Positions 41,857-51,004 of a stretch of DNA of 64,000 bases are shown in pieces. The stretch lies in contig JAPWJX010000003.1 of assembly GCA_028283855.1 (NCBI GenBank), positions 1 to 64,000 on the forward strand. Reading direction: 5' to 3'. A program made the position numbers and the translations under genes. The stretch is from Verrucomicrobium sp. Its GTDB lineage: Bacteria; Verrucomicrobiota; Verrucomicrobiia; Methylacidiphilales; GAS474. The notes below the pieces were generated by a model, which was given only the letters and a program-made list of their open reading frames with translations, had not been told where the DNA came from and ran no database searches. Each line of letters opens with the position of its first letter. Positions within the stretch are counted from its first letter, which is position 1.

Positions 41857-42639
41857 ATGAAAAAGCCCCTCCTGTTCCTCCTCCTGGCCTGCCTGCCCCT
41901 GCCCGCCTGGGCCAAGCTCGTCACCCGCGACGTCGACTACGCCGACGAGGCCGGCACCGCCCTGCAGGGCTACCTGGCCTATGACGACGCCGTCTCCGGA
42001 AAGCGCCCCGCCGTCGTCGTCCTGCCGGACTGGCGCGGCATGACCGCCACGCCGAAGGAGCGGGCCGACATGCTCGCGCAGCTCGGCTACGTCGCCTTCG
42101 TCGCCGATATTTACGGGAAGAGCGTCCGCCCGCAGAGCGTCCCGGAATACGTGGCGCAGATCAAAATCTACAAGGGGGACCGCGCCCTCTACCGGGAGCG
42201 CGCCCGCGCGGCCTACAAGGAGCTGCTCCGCCAGCCCCAGGCGGACGCCGCCCGCACCGCCGCCATCGGCTACTGCTTCGGCGGCACGGGCGTCGTCGAG
42301 ATGGCGCGGGACGGCCTGCCCCTCCTGGGCGTCGTCAGCTTCCACGGCGGCCTGGACGCCCAGCCCAGCCCGGCGGGCAAGGCGATCCGCGCCAAGGTCC
42401 TGGCCCTCTGCGGGGCGGACGATCCCATGCAGCCCGCCGTCGACCTCGTCGCCTTCGAAAAGCAGCTGCGGGACGGCGGCGTCGACTACCAGATCGTCTC
42501 CTACGGCCACGCCCAGCACGCCTTCACGGACAAGGACGTCGACGCCCTGAAGATCCCCGGCGCGGTCTACGACGCCAAGGCAGACCGCCGCTCCTGGCAG
42601 GCGATGCGCGACTTCTTCGAAGAACTCTTCGCCCGGTGA
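41857..42639 (+). CDS. Secreted dienelactone-hydrolase family protein
   Basis: The 260-residue protein has a signal peptide (KKPLLFLLLACLPLPAWA) and an alpha/beta-hydrolase DLH fold. The nucleophile elbow is GYCFGG with Cys140, the acid is in LCGADDPM and the His in YGHAQHAFTD, so the Cys-Asp-His triad of DLH is intact. The substrate is unknown; the periplasmic location is unlike classical chlorocatechol-pathway DLH. It lies 6 nt after cysE and 1 nt before the desulfurase gene. Confidence 0.87.
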   Translation: MKKPLLFLLLACLPLPAWAKLVTRDVDYADEAGTALQGYLAYDDAVSGKRPAVVVLPDWRGMTATPKERADMLAQLGYVAFVADIYGKSVRPQSVPEYVAQIKIYKGDRALYRERARAAYKELLRQPQADAARTAAIGYCFGGTGVVEMARDGLPLLGVVSFHGGLDAQPSPAGKAIRAKVLALCGADDPMQPAVDLVAFEKQLRDGGVDYQIVSYGHAQHAFTDKDVDALKIPGAVYDAKADRRSWQAMRDFFEELFAR

Positions 42640-42640
42640 C

Positions 42641-43807
42641 GTGACGACGCGCCTCTACCTGGACCACAACGCCACCACGCCGCTGGACCCCGCCGTCCGC
42701 GCGGCGATGGAGCCGTACCTGGGCCAGGGCGGCAACCCCTCCTCCATCCACGCGGAGGGCCGCCGCGCCCGCGCCGCCGTGGACGACGCGCGCGACCGCG
42801 TCGCCGCCCTCCTGGGGGCCAAGCCGGGGGAAATCGTCTTCACCTCCGGCGGCACGGAGAGCTGCAACCTGGCCATCCGCGGCCTGGCCCTGGCCTCCGC
42901 CGGGGGCGCGCGCGGCCACCTCGTCACCGCCGCCACGGAGCATCACGCCGTCCTGGACTGCTGCCACGCGCTGGAAAAAGAGGGCTGGGCCCTCACCGTC
43001 CTGCCCGTCGGCCCGGAGGGGCGGATCGACCTGGCCGCGCTGGAAGCCGCCCTGCGGCCGGACACCGCGCTGGCCACCCTCATGACGGCGAACAACGAGA
43101 CCGGCGCGCGCCAGCCGGTCGCCGCCGCCGCGGCCCTCTGCGCGGCGCGGGGCGTCCGCTTCCACACGGACGCCGTGCAGAGCGCGGGCAAGGAGCCCCT
43201 CCCCGGCACGGGCGGCGGCGTCGTCGCCTTAAGCCTGGCCGCGCACAAGTTCTACGGCCCGGCGGGCGCCGGCGTCCTGCGGCTGCGCGCCGGGGAGCCC
43301 CTGGCCCGCCTCCACCACGGCGGCAGCCAGGAGAACACCCGGCGGCCCGGCACGGAGAACGTCGCCGCCATCGTCGGCCTGGCGGAGGCCCTGGCCCGCG
43401 CGGAGGTCGCGCGGGAGACGGAGGCGCCCCGGCAGGCCGCCCTCGTCGAGCGCCTGTGGGAGGGCCTGCGCGGCCTGCCCGGCGCGGCCCGCCACGGCGA
43501 TCCCGCCGACCGGATCTGCAACACCCTCTCCGCCACCTTCGCCGGGCTGGATGGGGAAGCCCTCCTCATGGCCCTCGACCTGGAGGGGCTGGCCCTTTCC
43601 TCCGGCTCCGCCTGCTTGGTCGGCTCGGTGGAGCCCTCCCACGTCCTTTTGGCCATGGGCGTGCCGGAGGAGCGCGCCCGCGCCGCCGTCCGCTTCTCCC
43701 TGGGCCGCTCCACCACGGAGGCCGACGTCGACGAGGCCGTCCGCCGGACCGCCCGCGTCGTCGCCCGGCAAGCCGCCTTGCAGCGCGGCGGAACCGCCGT
43801 AACCTAA
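42641..43807 (+). CDS. Cysteine desulfurase (IscS/NifS family)
   Basis: The 388-residue PLP enzyme starts at a GTG with the motif YLDHNATTPLDP. The PLP Lys203 is in LAAHKFYGPAG and the conserved His is at 101-102 (TEHHAVLDCC). The persulfide-forming Cys325 is in SSGSACLVGSVEPSHVL. It supplies sulfur for Fe-S clusters or thio-modification. No iscU, sufE or mnmA is adjacent. The operon position after cysE suggests a link to cysteine supply, but the rest of the operon is not sulfur-related. Confidence 0.93.
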   Translation: MTTRLYLDHNATTPLDPAVRAAMEPYLGQGGNPSSIHAEGRRARAAVDDARDRVAALLGAKPGEIVFTSGGTESCNLAIRGLALASAGGARGHLVTAATEHHAVLDCCHALEKEGWALTVLPVGPEGRIDLAALEAALRPDTALATLMTANNETGARQPVAAAAALCAARGVRFHTDAVQSAGKEPLPGTGGGVVALSLAAHKFYGPAGAGVLRLRAGEPLARLHHGGSQENTRRPGTENVAAIVGLAEALARAEVARETEAPRQAALVERLWEGLRGLPGAARHGDPADRICNTLSATFAGLDGEALLMALDLEGLALSSGSACLVGSVEPSHVLLAMGVPEERARAAVRFSLGRSTTEADVDEAVRRTARVVARQAALQRGGTAVT

Positions 43808-43814
43808 GGCTTCC

Positions 43815-44861
43815 ATGACCGCGGCCCTCCTTCCCGACCTGCAGGAAGCCTCCGCGCGGCTGGAGGAGTTCCTCTCCGGCTTCCTCCACCGCAACGCGGA
43901 GCGGTACGCCTACGGCGCGCTCTTCGAACCCCTCTACGACGACCTGGCCGAGCACCTCCTCCACCGGGGCAAGCGGCTGCGCCCCCTCCTCTTTCTGGGA
44001 ACCTACCGGCTCTGCGGCGGCGCCCGCCCGTGGAACGATCCCGGCCTCCTGAGCGCCGCGGCGGCGCTGGAACTCCTCCACTCCTTCATCCTGATCCATG
44101 ACGACGTGATCGACCGCGCCGAGCGCCGCCGGGGCCGCCCCACCCTGCACCGCCGGATGGCGGAGCGGCTGGGCCGCCTGCCCGGCGCCGACCGGCTGGG
44201 GGAAAACCTGGCCGTCGTCCTGGGAGACATGCTCCACGCCCTGGCCGTCGACACGCTGCTGGAGGCCGACTTCCCCGCCCCCGTCCGGGAGGCCGCCCTG
44301 CGCCGCTTCCTCCAATACGCCGGGGACACCGGCGGCGGCGAGGCGCTCGACATCCTCCTCTCCACCCAGGACATCGCCCGCGTCACGCCGGAGGAGATCG
44401 AGCGGATGTACCACCTGAAGACGACGCGCTACACCTTCGAGGCGCCCCTCCTCCTGGGCGCGCTCCTGGCGGGAGCGCCCGCGGAGACGGCCGAGGCCCT
44501 CGCGGCGTCCGCCGAGCTCCTCGGCCTCGCCTTTCAGATCCGCAACGACCTGGAGGAATACGCCCACTTCGACCTGCTCGACCCCGCCCTTCAAACCGAC
44601 CTGCTGGAGGGGAAGAAGACCCTCCTCCTCCGCGCGGCCTACGAGGGGCTGGGCGAGACCGACCGCTCCTTCCTCCAGCTTTGCCTCGACGCGCCCGGCA
44701 GCCGGGGCGTCTCCCTGCGGAAAATCCGCGAGCTGATCGAGAAATCGGGCGCCGCCGCCACGCTGGAGCGGCGGCAGGAGGAACTGCTGGCCCGCGCCCA
44801 GGCGGGCCCCGCGCCGTGCGGGGAGGTCGTCTCCCTGGCCCGGCGCATCCTGCGCGGATGA
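43815..44861 (+). CDS. Trans-polyprenyl diphosphate synthase
   Basis: The 348-residue protein has the first Asp-rich motif in HDDVIDRAERRRGRPTLH and lysine/arginine motifs GKRLRPLLFLGTYRL. YHLKTTRYTFEAPLLLGAL is typical of FPP/GGPP synthases. The second Asp-rich motif is altered: FQIRNDLEEY in place of DDxxD, so the first Asp is Asn and the last is Glu. It probably provides C15-C20 diphosphates to the adjoining phytoene/squalene synthase. The altered motif leaves activity or product length open. Confidence 0.88.
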   Translation: MTAALLPDLQEASARLEEFLSGFLHRNAERYAYGALFEPLYDDLAEHLLHRGKRLRPLLFLGTYRLCGGARPWNDPGLLSAAAALELLHSFILIHDDVIDRAERRRGRPTLHRRMAERLGRLPGADRLGENLAVVLGDMLHALAVDTLLEADFPAPVREAALRRFLQYAGDTGGGEALDILLSTQDIARVTPEEIERMYHLKTTRYTFEAPLLLGALLAGAPAETAEALAASAELLGLAFQIRNDLEEYAHFDLLDPALQTDLLEGKKTLLLRAAYEGLGETDRSFLQLCLDAPGSRGVSLRKIRELIEKSGAAATLERRQEELLARAQAGPAPCGEVVSLARRILRG

Positions 44862-45763
44862 GAGAAGCCGCCGCGCCCCCCCTGTGGCAGGGGGCCGTCG
44901 CCTCCGAGGCGGCCTGGGAACGCCTCGTCGCCCCGTGCGAGGAGATGACCCGCCGCCACGCCCGCAGCTTCTACTACGCCTCCCATTCCCTGCCGCGCGG
45001 CAAGCGCCAGGCGGCCTACGCCGTCTACGCCTTCTGCCGCCACGTCGACGACGCCGTGGACCTGGCCCCGGACGGCGCCGCCCTGGCCGCCGCTCTCGAC
45101 CGCCAGCGCACCCTCCTGGACGACTTGGAGCGGGGCCGCGCCGGGAGCCTGCCGTGGGCGCCCGCCTTCATCGCCGTCTGGCGCTGGGCCCGCATCCCGC
45201 GCCGCTACCTGGAAGACCTCCTCGCCGGCATGGCCATGGACCGGGGCCGCGTCCGGCTGCAAAACTGGGCCGAGCTGGAACGCTACTGCTACCACGTCGC
45301 CGGGGTCGTCGGCCTGGTCATGACCCACGTCTTCCTGCGGGAGCCGGAGGAGCGCCTCCTGCTCCCCGCCCGGGACCTCGGCACCGCCATGCAGCTGACC
45401 AACATCCTGCGCGACGTGGGGGAGGACTTCTCCCGGGACCGCGTCTACCTCCCCGCCGACGAGCTGGCCGCCCACGGCGTGACGGAGGCCGACCTGGCCG
45501 CGGGCCGCGTCACCCCCGCCTGGCGGGCATTCATGGCCGTCCAGATCGCCCGCGCGCGGGACCACTACCGGCGGGCGGAGCCGGGCATCGACGCGCTGCC
45601 GCGCGACGGCACCCGCCGCACCGTCTGGACGATGCGGGAGGTCTACGGCGGCATCCTGGGCCGGATCGAGGCGGCCGGCAGCGACGTCTTCACCCGCCGG
45701 GCCCGCGTCGGCGCGGCGGGCAAGGCACTGCTGGCCTTCCGCGCGTGGAGGAAAAGCCGGTGA
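44858..45763 (+). CDS. Phytoene/squalene synthase family protein
   Basis: The ATG at 44858 overlaps the polyprenyl synthase stop (ATGA). The 301-residue protein carries both substrate-binding motifs, RHVDDAVD and NILRDVGEDFSRDRVYLP, plus ARSFYYASHSLP and AYAVYAFCR. These enzymes condense two prenyl diphosphates head-to-head to phytoene, dehydrosqualene or squalene. Product choice is not readable. The absence here of desaturase (crtI/crtN) or shc genes leaves the carotenoid-versus-hopanoid question open. Confidence 0.9.
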   Translation: MREAAAPPLWQGAVASEAAWERLVAPCEEMTRRHARSFYYASHSLPRGKRQAAYAVYAFCRHVDDAVDLAPDGAALAAALDRQRTLLDDLERGRAGSLPWAPAFIAVWRWARIPRRYLEDLLAGMAMDRGRVRLQNWAELERYCYHVAGVVGLVMTHVFLREPEERLLLPARDLGTAMQLTNILRDVGEDFSRDRVYLPADELAAHGVTEADLAAGRVTPAWRAFMAVQIARARDHYRRAEPGIDALPRDGTRRTVWTMREVYGGILGRIEAAGSDVFTRRARVGAAGKALLAFRAWRKSR

Positions 45764-46482
45764 TCCCCGCCCGGCCCAGCCGCGTCCTGGACGCGCTCTT
45801 CTACCCCTACCTGCGGCGCAAGCTGCGGCAGCGGTTCCAGAACGTCTACCTGCGCGGGGCCGGCCGTCTGGCCGCGCTCCCGGCGGACCGTCCCGTGATC
45901 GCCTACGCCAACCACACGAACTGGTGGGACCTCCTCCTCCTCTACCGCCTGACCCGGGAGATCCCGAAGCGGTGCTACGGCATGATGGAGGAGAAGCACC
46001 TCCGCAAGTATCCCTTCTTCCGCGCCATCGGCGGCTTCGGCGTCGACCTGGAGCGGCCCGATCCCGCCGCCCTCCGCTACGCCCTGCGCCTATTGGACGA
46101 CCCGCGCGCCCTTCTCTGGATCTTTCCCCAGGGACGGCTGGCGACGCCCTACGAGCCCTTGGAAATCCGGCCCGGCCTCCCCTTCCTCTGCCGCCGGGCC
46201 CCGCGCGCCGTGATCCTGCCCGTCGCCTTCCGCTACGAGTTCTTCCGGGACGACCTGCCCGTGGCTTTGATCGAAATCGGCGCGCCGCTGGAGAGTCCGG
46301 ACGCGGAGACGCTCCGCGCGGCGGGCCAGGCCGCCGCCGACCGCCTGGCGGAGGCCGCCCGCGCGCGGGACCTCGCCGGCTTCGCCCCCCTGCTGCCGCC
46401 CCGCCTTTCCATCAACAAAAAATGGGAATGGGCCTGCCGCGCCGCGACGGGTAGGCTCCGCGGCTTCGATCCCAGCAATTAG
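45760..46482 (+). CDS. PlsC-like acyltransferase
   Basis: The GTG at 45760 overlaps the previous stop (GTGA). The 240-residue protein has the acyltransferase HX4D motif in ANHTNWWDLLLLY and the later FPQGR block (usually FPEG), with VILPVAFRYEFF. It is a lysophospholipid-type acyltransferase. Placed after a phytoene/squalene synthase, it could acylate a glycosylated carotenoid, as CrtO-type acyltransferases do, or a lipid. The assignment to carotenoid acylation is contextual only. Confidence 0.82.
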   Translation: MIPARPSRVLDALFYPYLRRKLRQRFQNVYLRGAGRLAALPADRPVIAYANHTNWWDLLLLYRLTREIPKRCYGMMEEKHLRKYPFFRAIGGFGVDLERPDPAALRYALRLLDDPRALLWIFPQGRLATPYEPLEIRPGLPFLCRRAPRAVILPVAFRYEFFRDDLPVALIEIGAPLESPDAETLRAAGQAAADRLAEAARARDLAGFAPLLPPRLSINKKWEWACRAATGRLRGFDPSN

Positions 46483-46485
46483 ACC

Positions 46486-47118
46486 ATGCACCTGCTCCAC
46501 ACCCTCGACCTCGCCATCCTGCGCCAGATCAACCTGGCCTGGGCCAACCCCTTCTTCGACCGGCTGATGCCGATCGTCTCCGATCCCAATTTCTTCCGCT
46601 GGCCCATCCTGATCGCGGCGGTCCTCTTCCTCCTCTTCGGCGGGTTCCGGGGGCGGGTTTTCGTCTTCCTCATCCTGCTGGCCGTGGGCGTGGGAGACGG
46701 CGTCATCGTGGAGCACGGGAAGAAATGGGTCCGCCGCGCGCGGCCGAACGAGGCGATCGCCGGGCTGCGCATGCCCAGCCGCCAGGGGCTGAAGGAATCC
46801 CAGGTCCTCCCCCATCCCGGGCGGCGCTCCTTCCCCTCCGGCCACACGTGCAACAACGTGGCCCTGGCCGTCGTCGCCTGCGCGGTCTACGGCCTGCGCC
46901 GGGCCTGGTGGCTTTGGCTCTGGGCGGCGCTCATGGGCTATTCCCGCGTCTACCTGGCCGCCCACTATCCCACGGACGTCTTCTTCTCCGCCCTCTTCTC
47001 CGCCGCCTATACCCTGGCCCTGCTGGCCCTGGCGCGGCTGGCCTGGAACCACTGGACGCCGCGCCGCTGGCGGGCAGCCCATCCGGATTTGTTGCCCCTC
47101 TGGGGCAAGGCGGCCTAG
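46486..47118 (+). CDS. PAP2-family membrane phosphatase
   Basis: The 210-residue protein has about five membrane segments and the three PAP2 signature parts: KKWVRRARP, PSGHTCNN and SRVYLAAHYPTDV, with the catalytic His residues of motifs two and three. Family members dephosphorylate lipid phosphates such as undecaprenyl or prenyl diphosphates and phosphatidate. After prenyl-synthase genes, a prenyl diphosphate substrate is plausible. Confidence 0.88.
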   Translation: MHLLHTLDLAILRQINLAWANPFFDRLMPIVSDPNFFRWPILIAAVLFLLFGGFRGRVFVFLILLAVGVGDGVIVEHGKKWVRRARPNEAIAGLRMPSRQGLKESQVLPHPGRRSFPSGHTCNNVALAVVACAVYGLRRAWWLWLWAALMGYSRVYLAAHYPTDVFFSALFSAAYTLALLALARLAWNHWTPRRWRAAHPDLLPLWGKAA

Positions 47119-47127
47119 TCTTCCCGC

Positions 47128-48339
47128 ATGCTCTACCGCGCCGCCGTCGTCCTGGCCGGGGACGGGATCCCCGTCGCCGACGGAGCCGTGCGCGTGGAAG
47201 GGGAGCGGATCGCCGCCGTCGGCCCCGCCGCGGAATTGCCGCCGCTGCCGGGCGAGGAGGTCCGCGACCTGGGCCCGCAGGTCCTCTCCCCCGGCTTCAT
47301 CAACGCCCACTGCCACCTGGACTACTCCCGCATGCGCGGCCTCCTGCCGGGGCAGCGCTTCGTCCGGTGGATCGAGTCGATCAACGCCCTCAAGCGGAGC
47401 TTTTCCGACGACGACTACCTGGAGGCGATCGCCTACGGCTTCACCCTCCTCCAGCAGGGCGGGACGACGACGGTAGCCAACATCGAGAGCTTCCCGGAGC
47501 TGCTCCCCCGCCTGGGCCCGCCGCCGATCCGCGCCTGGTGGTTCCTGGAGCTGACCGACCTGCGCCAGCGCGTCCCGCAGGACGAATACTACTTCGGCAT
47601 GCTCTCCTTCTTTCAGGAGCGGACCGACTGGCTGGGCGGCTTCGGCCTTTCCCCGCACTCCCCCTACACCGCCTCCCTGGACCTCTACCACCTGGCCAAG
47701 CGGTGCAGCGAGGAATACGGGATGCCCTTCACCACCCACATCGCCGAATCCCTGGAGGAACAGGAGATGTTCCTCTACGGCCAGGGGCCCCTCTACGAGA
47801 TGATGCACAAGCTGGGCCGGGACACCTCCGACTGCGGCCAGGGCTCCCCCCTCTCCCACCTGGTCGAGAACGGCCTCCTCACCCCGCGCTGCCTGGCCGT
47901 CCACCTCAACTACCTCCAGGAATACGACTGGCCGCTGCTCGTCGCCAGCGGGGCCAGCGTCGTCCACTGCCCGAAGTCCCACGCCTACTTCGGCTACGCC
48001 CCCTTCGAGCTGGAGCGGATGCAGGGGGAAGGGATCAACCTCTGCCTGGCCACCGACAGCCTGGCCAGCAACACCAGCCTGGACCTCCGCGCGGAGGCGC
48101 GCGCCGCGATCGCCGCGCACCCGGGCCTGACGGACGCCGACGCCTGGCGGATGATCACCCGCAACCCGGCCCGCGCCCTGGGCCAGGCCGGGCGGCTGGG
48201 GGAAATCTCCCCCGGCGCGCTGGCCGACCTCGTCGCCTTCCCCTTCCTTCCCCATGGCGACCCGTTCGCCAGCCTGCTGGAATCGGCCGGCAGACCCGGC
48301 CTCCTCGTCGTCAACGGCCAGGCCCTCTCCGTGCCATGA
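47128..48339 (+). CDS. Amidohydrolase/deaminase of the MTA/SAH-aminofutalosine deaminase group
   Basis: The 403-residue metal enzyme has SPGFINAHCHLDYSRMRG (metal HxH), FTTHIAES, LAVHLNYL and CLATDSLASNTSLDLRAE (metal Asp). A C-terminal composite-domain strand ends ADLVAFPF. These are cytosine/adenine-type deaminase features shared by methylthioadenosine/SAH deaminase and aminofutalosine deaminase (MqnX). Other menaquinone-pathway genes are not in view, so the exact substrate is open. Its stop overlaps the next start (ATGA). Confidence 0.83.
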   Translation: MLYRAAVVLAGDGIPVADGAVRVEGERIAAVGPAAELPPLPGEEVRDLGPQVLSPGFINAHCHLDYSRMRGLLPGQRFVRWIESINALKRSFSDDDYLEAIAYGFTLLQQGGTTTVANIESFPELLPRLGPPPIRAWWFLELTDLRQRVPQDEYYFGMLSFFQERTDWLGGFGLSPHSPYTASLDLYHLAKRCSEEYGMPFTTHIAESLEEQEMFLYGQGPLYEMMHKLGRDTSDCGQGSPLSHLVENGLLTPRCLAVHLNYLQEYDWPLLVASGASVVHCPKSHAYFGYAPFELERMQGEGINLCLATDSLASNTSLDLRAEARAAIAAHPGLTDADAWRMITRNPARALGQAGRLGEISPGALADLVAFPFLPHGDPFASLLESAGRPGLLVVNGQALSVP

Positions 48340-48992
48340 GCGGCCGCGCGGTCATCACCGGCGGCGCGGGCCACCTGGCCCGCGCGGCGGCCCACGAGCT
48401 GGAAGCGGCGGGCTGGCACGTGGATCGGCCCGGGCGCGAGGCGCTCGACGTCCTGGAGGAAAACTCCGTCGACGCCTATTTCTCCGCGCGCCCGGAGCCC
48501 CTGGACCTCCTCATCGCCAACGCCGGGGTGATCGACGACCGCCCCGTCCCCTCCCTGACGGAGGCCTCCTGGGACCGCGTGGTGGGGACCAACCTGCGCG
48601 GGGCCTTCCTCTGCGCCCGCGCCGCCCTGCCGCTCCTGCGCGCCGCGCGGGGGCAGATCCTCTTCCTCGGCTCCCGCTCCGCCCGCAGCGGCCCGGCGGG
48701 CCAGGCGGCCTACGCGGCGGCCAAGGCGGGCCTCATCGGCTTCTCCCAGTCCCTGGCGCGGGAGTGGGGCCCGGAGGGGATCCGCTGCAACGTCGTCCTT
48801 CCCGGATTCCTGGAAACGCGGATGACCGACTCCCTGACTCCGGAAGCCCGCCACCGCGCGCTGGAAGACCACGCCCTGGGCCGCTTCAACACGCCGGAGG
48901 AAGCCGCGCGGGGCCTGGCGCTCCTGGCCACCCTTAAGAACGTCTCCGGCCAGGTTTTCCAATTCGACTCCCGCGTCGACCGCTGGTCCTGA
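48336..48992 (+). CDS. Short-chain dehydrogenase/reductase
   Basis: The 218-residue protein from ATG 48336 has the NAD(P) motif TGGAGHLARA (usual TGxxxGIG altered to GAGHLA) and the NAG motif LLIANAGVIDD. The catalytic YAAAK appears in GQAAYAAAKAGLIGFSQSLA, with Ser in LGSRSARSGP. The LxETxMTD region is typical of FabG-like SDRs. It is coupled to the deaminase before it and 2 nt before bioF. A role in reducing a keto intermediate is possible but unproven. Confidence 0.85.
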   Translation: MSGRAVITGGAGHLARAAAHELEAAGWHVDRPGREALDVLEENSVDAYFSARPEPLDLLIANAGVIDDRPVPSLTEASWDRVVGTNLRGAFLCARAALPLLRAARGQILFLGSRSARSGPAGQAAYAAAKAGLIGFSQSLAREWGPEGIRCNVVLPGFLETRMTDSLTPEARHRALEDHALGRFNTPEEAARGLALLATLKNVSGQVFQFDSRVDRWS

Positions 48993-48994
48993 AC

Positions 48995-50107
48995 ATGGGC
49001 TGGGACTTGGAAAACGACCTCGCCGCGCGGGAAGCCGCCGGGCTGCGCCGCCGCCTGGCCCCGCCCGCGGACGGCCTTTCCCGCGCCTTCTGCACGAACG
49101 ACTACCTGGGCCTCTCCCGCCATCCGCGCCTCATCGAGGCCGCGCGGGAGGCCGCCGCGCGTTACGGCGCGGGGGCGGGCGCGTCCCGGCTGGCGGGCGG
49201 CAACCTGGAACCCCACGCCGCGCTGGACGAGGCGCTGGCCGCCTTCAAGGGCCGCCCCGCCGCCCTTTCCTTCTCCTCCGGCTACGCCGCCGCGCTGGGG
49301 ACGATCCCCGCCCTGGCCGGCAAGGAGGACGCCGTCCTCCTGGACAAGCGGGCCCACGCCTCCCTCATCGACGGCGCGCGCCTCTCCGGCGCGACGCTCC
49401 GCGTCTTTCCCCACAACGACCTGGACTACCTGGAAAAGCTCCTGCAAAAAACCGCCGCGCCGAAATACCGGAGGACCCTCATCGTCACCGAGTCGGTCTT
49501 CTCCATGGACGGCGACCTGGCCCCGCTGCGCGCCCTGGCCGACCTGAAGGACCGCCACGGCGCGTGGCTCCTGGTGGACGAGGCCCACTCCACCGGCATT
49601 TACGGCCCCGGCCGCCGGGGCCTGGCGGAGGCGGAGGGGCTGACCGGCCGGATCGAGGTCCAGCTGGGCACCCTCAGCAAGGCGCTGGGGACCAGCGGCG
49701 GCTTCGTCGCCGGATCGCGCGCGCTCGTCGACACGCTCCTGAACCACGCGCGGAGCCTCATCTACTCCACCGGCCCGAATCCCGCCGCCTGCGGCGCGGC
49801 CCGGGCGGCTCTGGATCTGGCCGCCTCGGAAGAGGGGGAGCGGCTCTGCCGCCGGCTGTGGGAGAACGCCGCCCGCTTCGGCGCGCTCACGGGGCTCTCC
49901 TCCCCTTCCCCCATTTTCCCCGTCCTCTGCGGGGCGGAGGAGCGCGCGGTGGCCGCCCAGGCCGCACTGGCCGCAAAGGGGTTTCAAATTCCCGCCATCC
50001 GCTATCCCACCGTGGCGCGGGGGCAGGCCCGGCTGCGGGTGACCCTCACCGCCGCCGCGGCGGAAGGGGAGATCGCGGCGCTGGCCGACGCGCTGCGGAA
50101 TATTTAG
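48995..50107 (+). CDS. bioF: 8-amino-7-oxononanoate synthase
   Basis: The 370-residue PLP enzyme has [68 protein letters not shown] (Asp195, His198) and the PLP Lys229 in GTLSKALG. Details such as GAGASR fit BioF better than serine palmitoyltransferase or KBL. It condenses pimeloyl thioester with alanine in biotin synthesis. No bioA, bioB or bioD is in the window. The last 4 nt overlap the convergent GHMP-kinase-like gene. Confidence 0.9.
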   Translation: MGWDLENDLAAREAAGLRRRLAPPADGLSRAFCTNDYLGLSRHPRLIEAAREAAARYGAGAGASRLAGGNLEPHAALDEALAAFKGRPAALSFSSGYAAALGTIPALAGKEDAVLLDKRAHASLIDGARLSGATLRVFPHNDLDYLEKLLQKTAAPKYRRTLIVTESVFSMDGDLAPLRALADLKDRHGAWLLVDEAHSTGIYGPGRRGLAEAEGLTGRIEVQLGTLSKALGTSGGFVAGSRALVDTLLNHARSLIYSTGPNPAACGAARAALDLAASEEGERLCRRLWENAARFGALTGLSSPSPIFPVLCGAEERAVAAQAALAAKGFQIPAIRYPTVARGQARLRVTLTAAAAEGEIAALADALRNI

Positions 50108-50919
50108 TAGCCGTCGACGCGGGCCGCCGCGGCGGCCTGCGTGCAAAGGCAGGAGACGCCCGGCAGGGCGGCGTTCAGGGCCTTGAGGAATTGGGGCTCC
50201 CGCCCCGCGTCGATCATCTGGATGGGGACCATGCCTTCGCGGCCCGCGTCGGCCAGGAGCGCGCCGAAGGCGGCCGCGTCCCCCCGGCGGAGCGCCTCGG
50301 CCCCCGCCTCGACCCGCGCGTCCTCCCGGCGGTTCTCGTCGCCGTCGACCGGCGCGATGACGAAGCTGGCCCCGGCGGGCAGCGGCAGATACTCGATCTC
50401 CTCCGATCCCTTTTCGATCCGCGCGGCGTGGCCCGCGCGGCCGAAGAAGGGGGAGAGGGTGTCGGCCAGGGCGACGGGGCCGGGCGCGAATTCCTGCAGG
50501 GCTTCCTGGACCAGGTGGGCCAGCGCGGCGGCGTCGGGCTCCGGCTGGTCCGGCGCAAAGGCCCGGTGGAGAAAGAGGACGGCGGCGGAGGCCAGCGCGG
50601 CGGGGCCGCCCAGCCCCTCCCCGGCGGGCAGGTCGCTCTGGATCGTCAGGTTGGCGCCGCCGACGGGCAATCCCTTGCGGCGGAAGACGGAGAAGACGGC
50701 CAGGAGCGGGTCGGCCCACGGCTTTTCCGCCGAGGGTTCCAGGCGGCGGAGCGACCCCTCATACGTCGCCGGGATATCCCGGGCGTAGACCAGGATCTCG
50801 TCATTGTCCCGGCGGCTGCCGGAAAGGAGGATGCCCTGCTCGATGGCGATGAAGAGGGCGGGCCCTTCGACGCCGTCTCCCAAGAGGACGGCGCGGCCCG
50901 GAGCGTAGCTTTTGATCAT
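50104..50919 (-). CDS. Degenerate GHMP-kinase (galactokinase-like) protein
   Basis: The 271-residue protein opens with APGRAVLLGDGVEGP, resembling the galactokinase signature APGRVNLIGEHxDY but lacking GEHTDY. The ATP-loop segment is LPAGEGLGGPAALASAAV, where the usual GLSSSAA serines are replaced by GGP. Kinase activity is therefore doubtful, and it may be a sugar-binding or otherwise diverged paralogue. The start codon is 1 nt from a perfect palindrome. It is convergent with bioF. Confidence 0.7.
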   Translation of the reverse strand: MIKSYAPGRAVLLGDGVEGPALFIAIEQGILLSGSRRDNDEILVYARDIPATYEGSLRRLEPSAEKPWADPLLAVFSVFRRKGLPVGGANLTIQSDLPAGEGLGGPAALASAAVLFLHRAFAPDQPEPDAAALAHLVQEALQEFAPGPVALADTLSPFFGRAGHAARIEKGSEEIEYLPLPAGASFVIAPVDGDENRREDARVEAGAEALRRGDAAAFGALLADAGREGMVPIQMIDAGREPQFLKALNAALPGVSCLCTQAAAAARVDGY

Positions 50920-50920
50920 A

Positions 50921-50939
50921 CCGGCTTAATTTAAGCCGG
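50921..50939. repeat. Perfect 19-bp palindrome at the GHMP-kinase gene start
   Basis: CCGGCTTAATTTAAGCCGG has 9-bp perfect arms around one central base. It lies immediately before the start codon at 50919 and after the porin terminator. It could be an operator or an mRNA hairpin hiding the start region. The ribosome-binding-site position falls inside it. Confidence 0.55.
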
Positions 50940-50943
50940 GAGG

Positions 50944-50963
50944 AAAAGCCCCGCAAATGGGGC
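50944..50963 (-). terminator. Intrinsic terminator of the porin gene
   Basis: Read on the minus strand, GCCCC-ATTTGC-GGGGC is followed by TTTT. It lies about 42 nt after the porin stop and before the GHMP-kinase gene. Confidence 0.75.
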
Positions 50964-51004
50964 GATTACTTAGGGAGGTGGACTTAGGCGGCAGCGTGGC
51001 CGTC

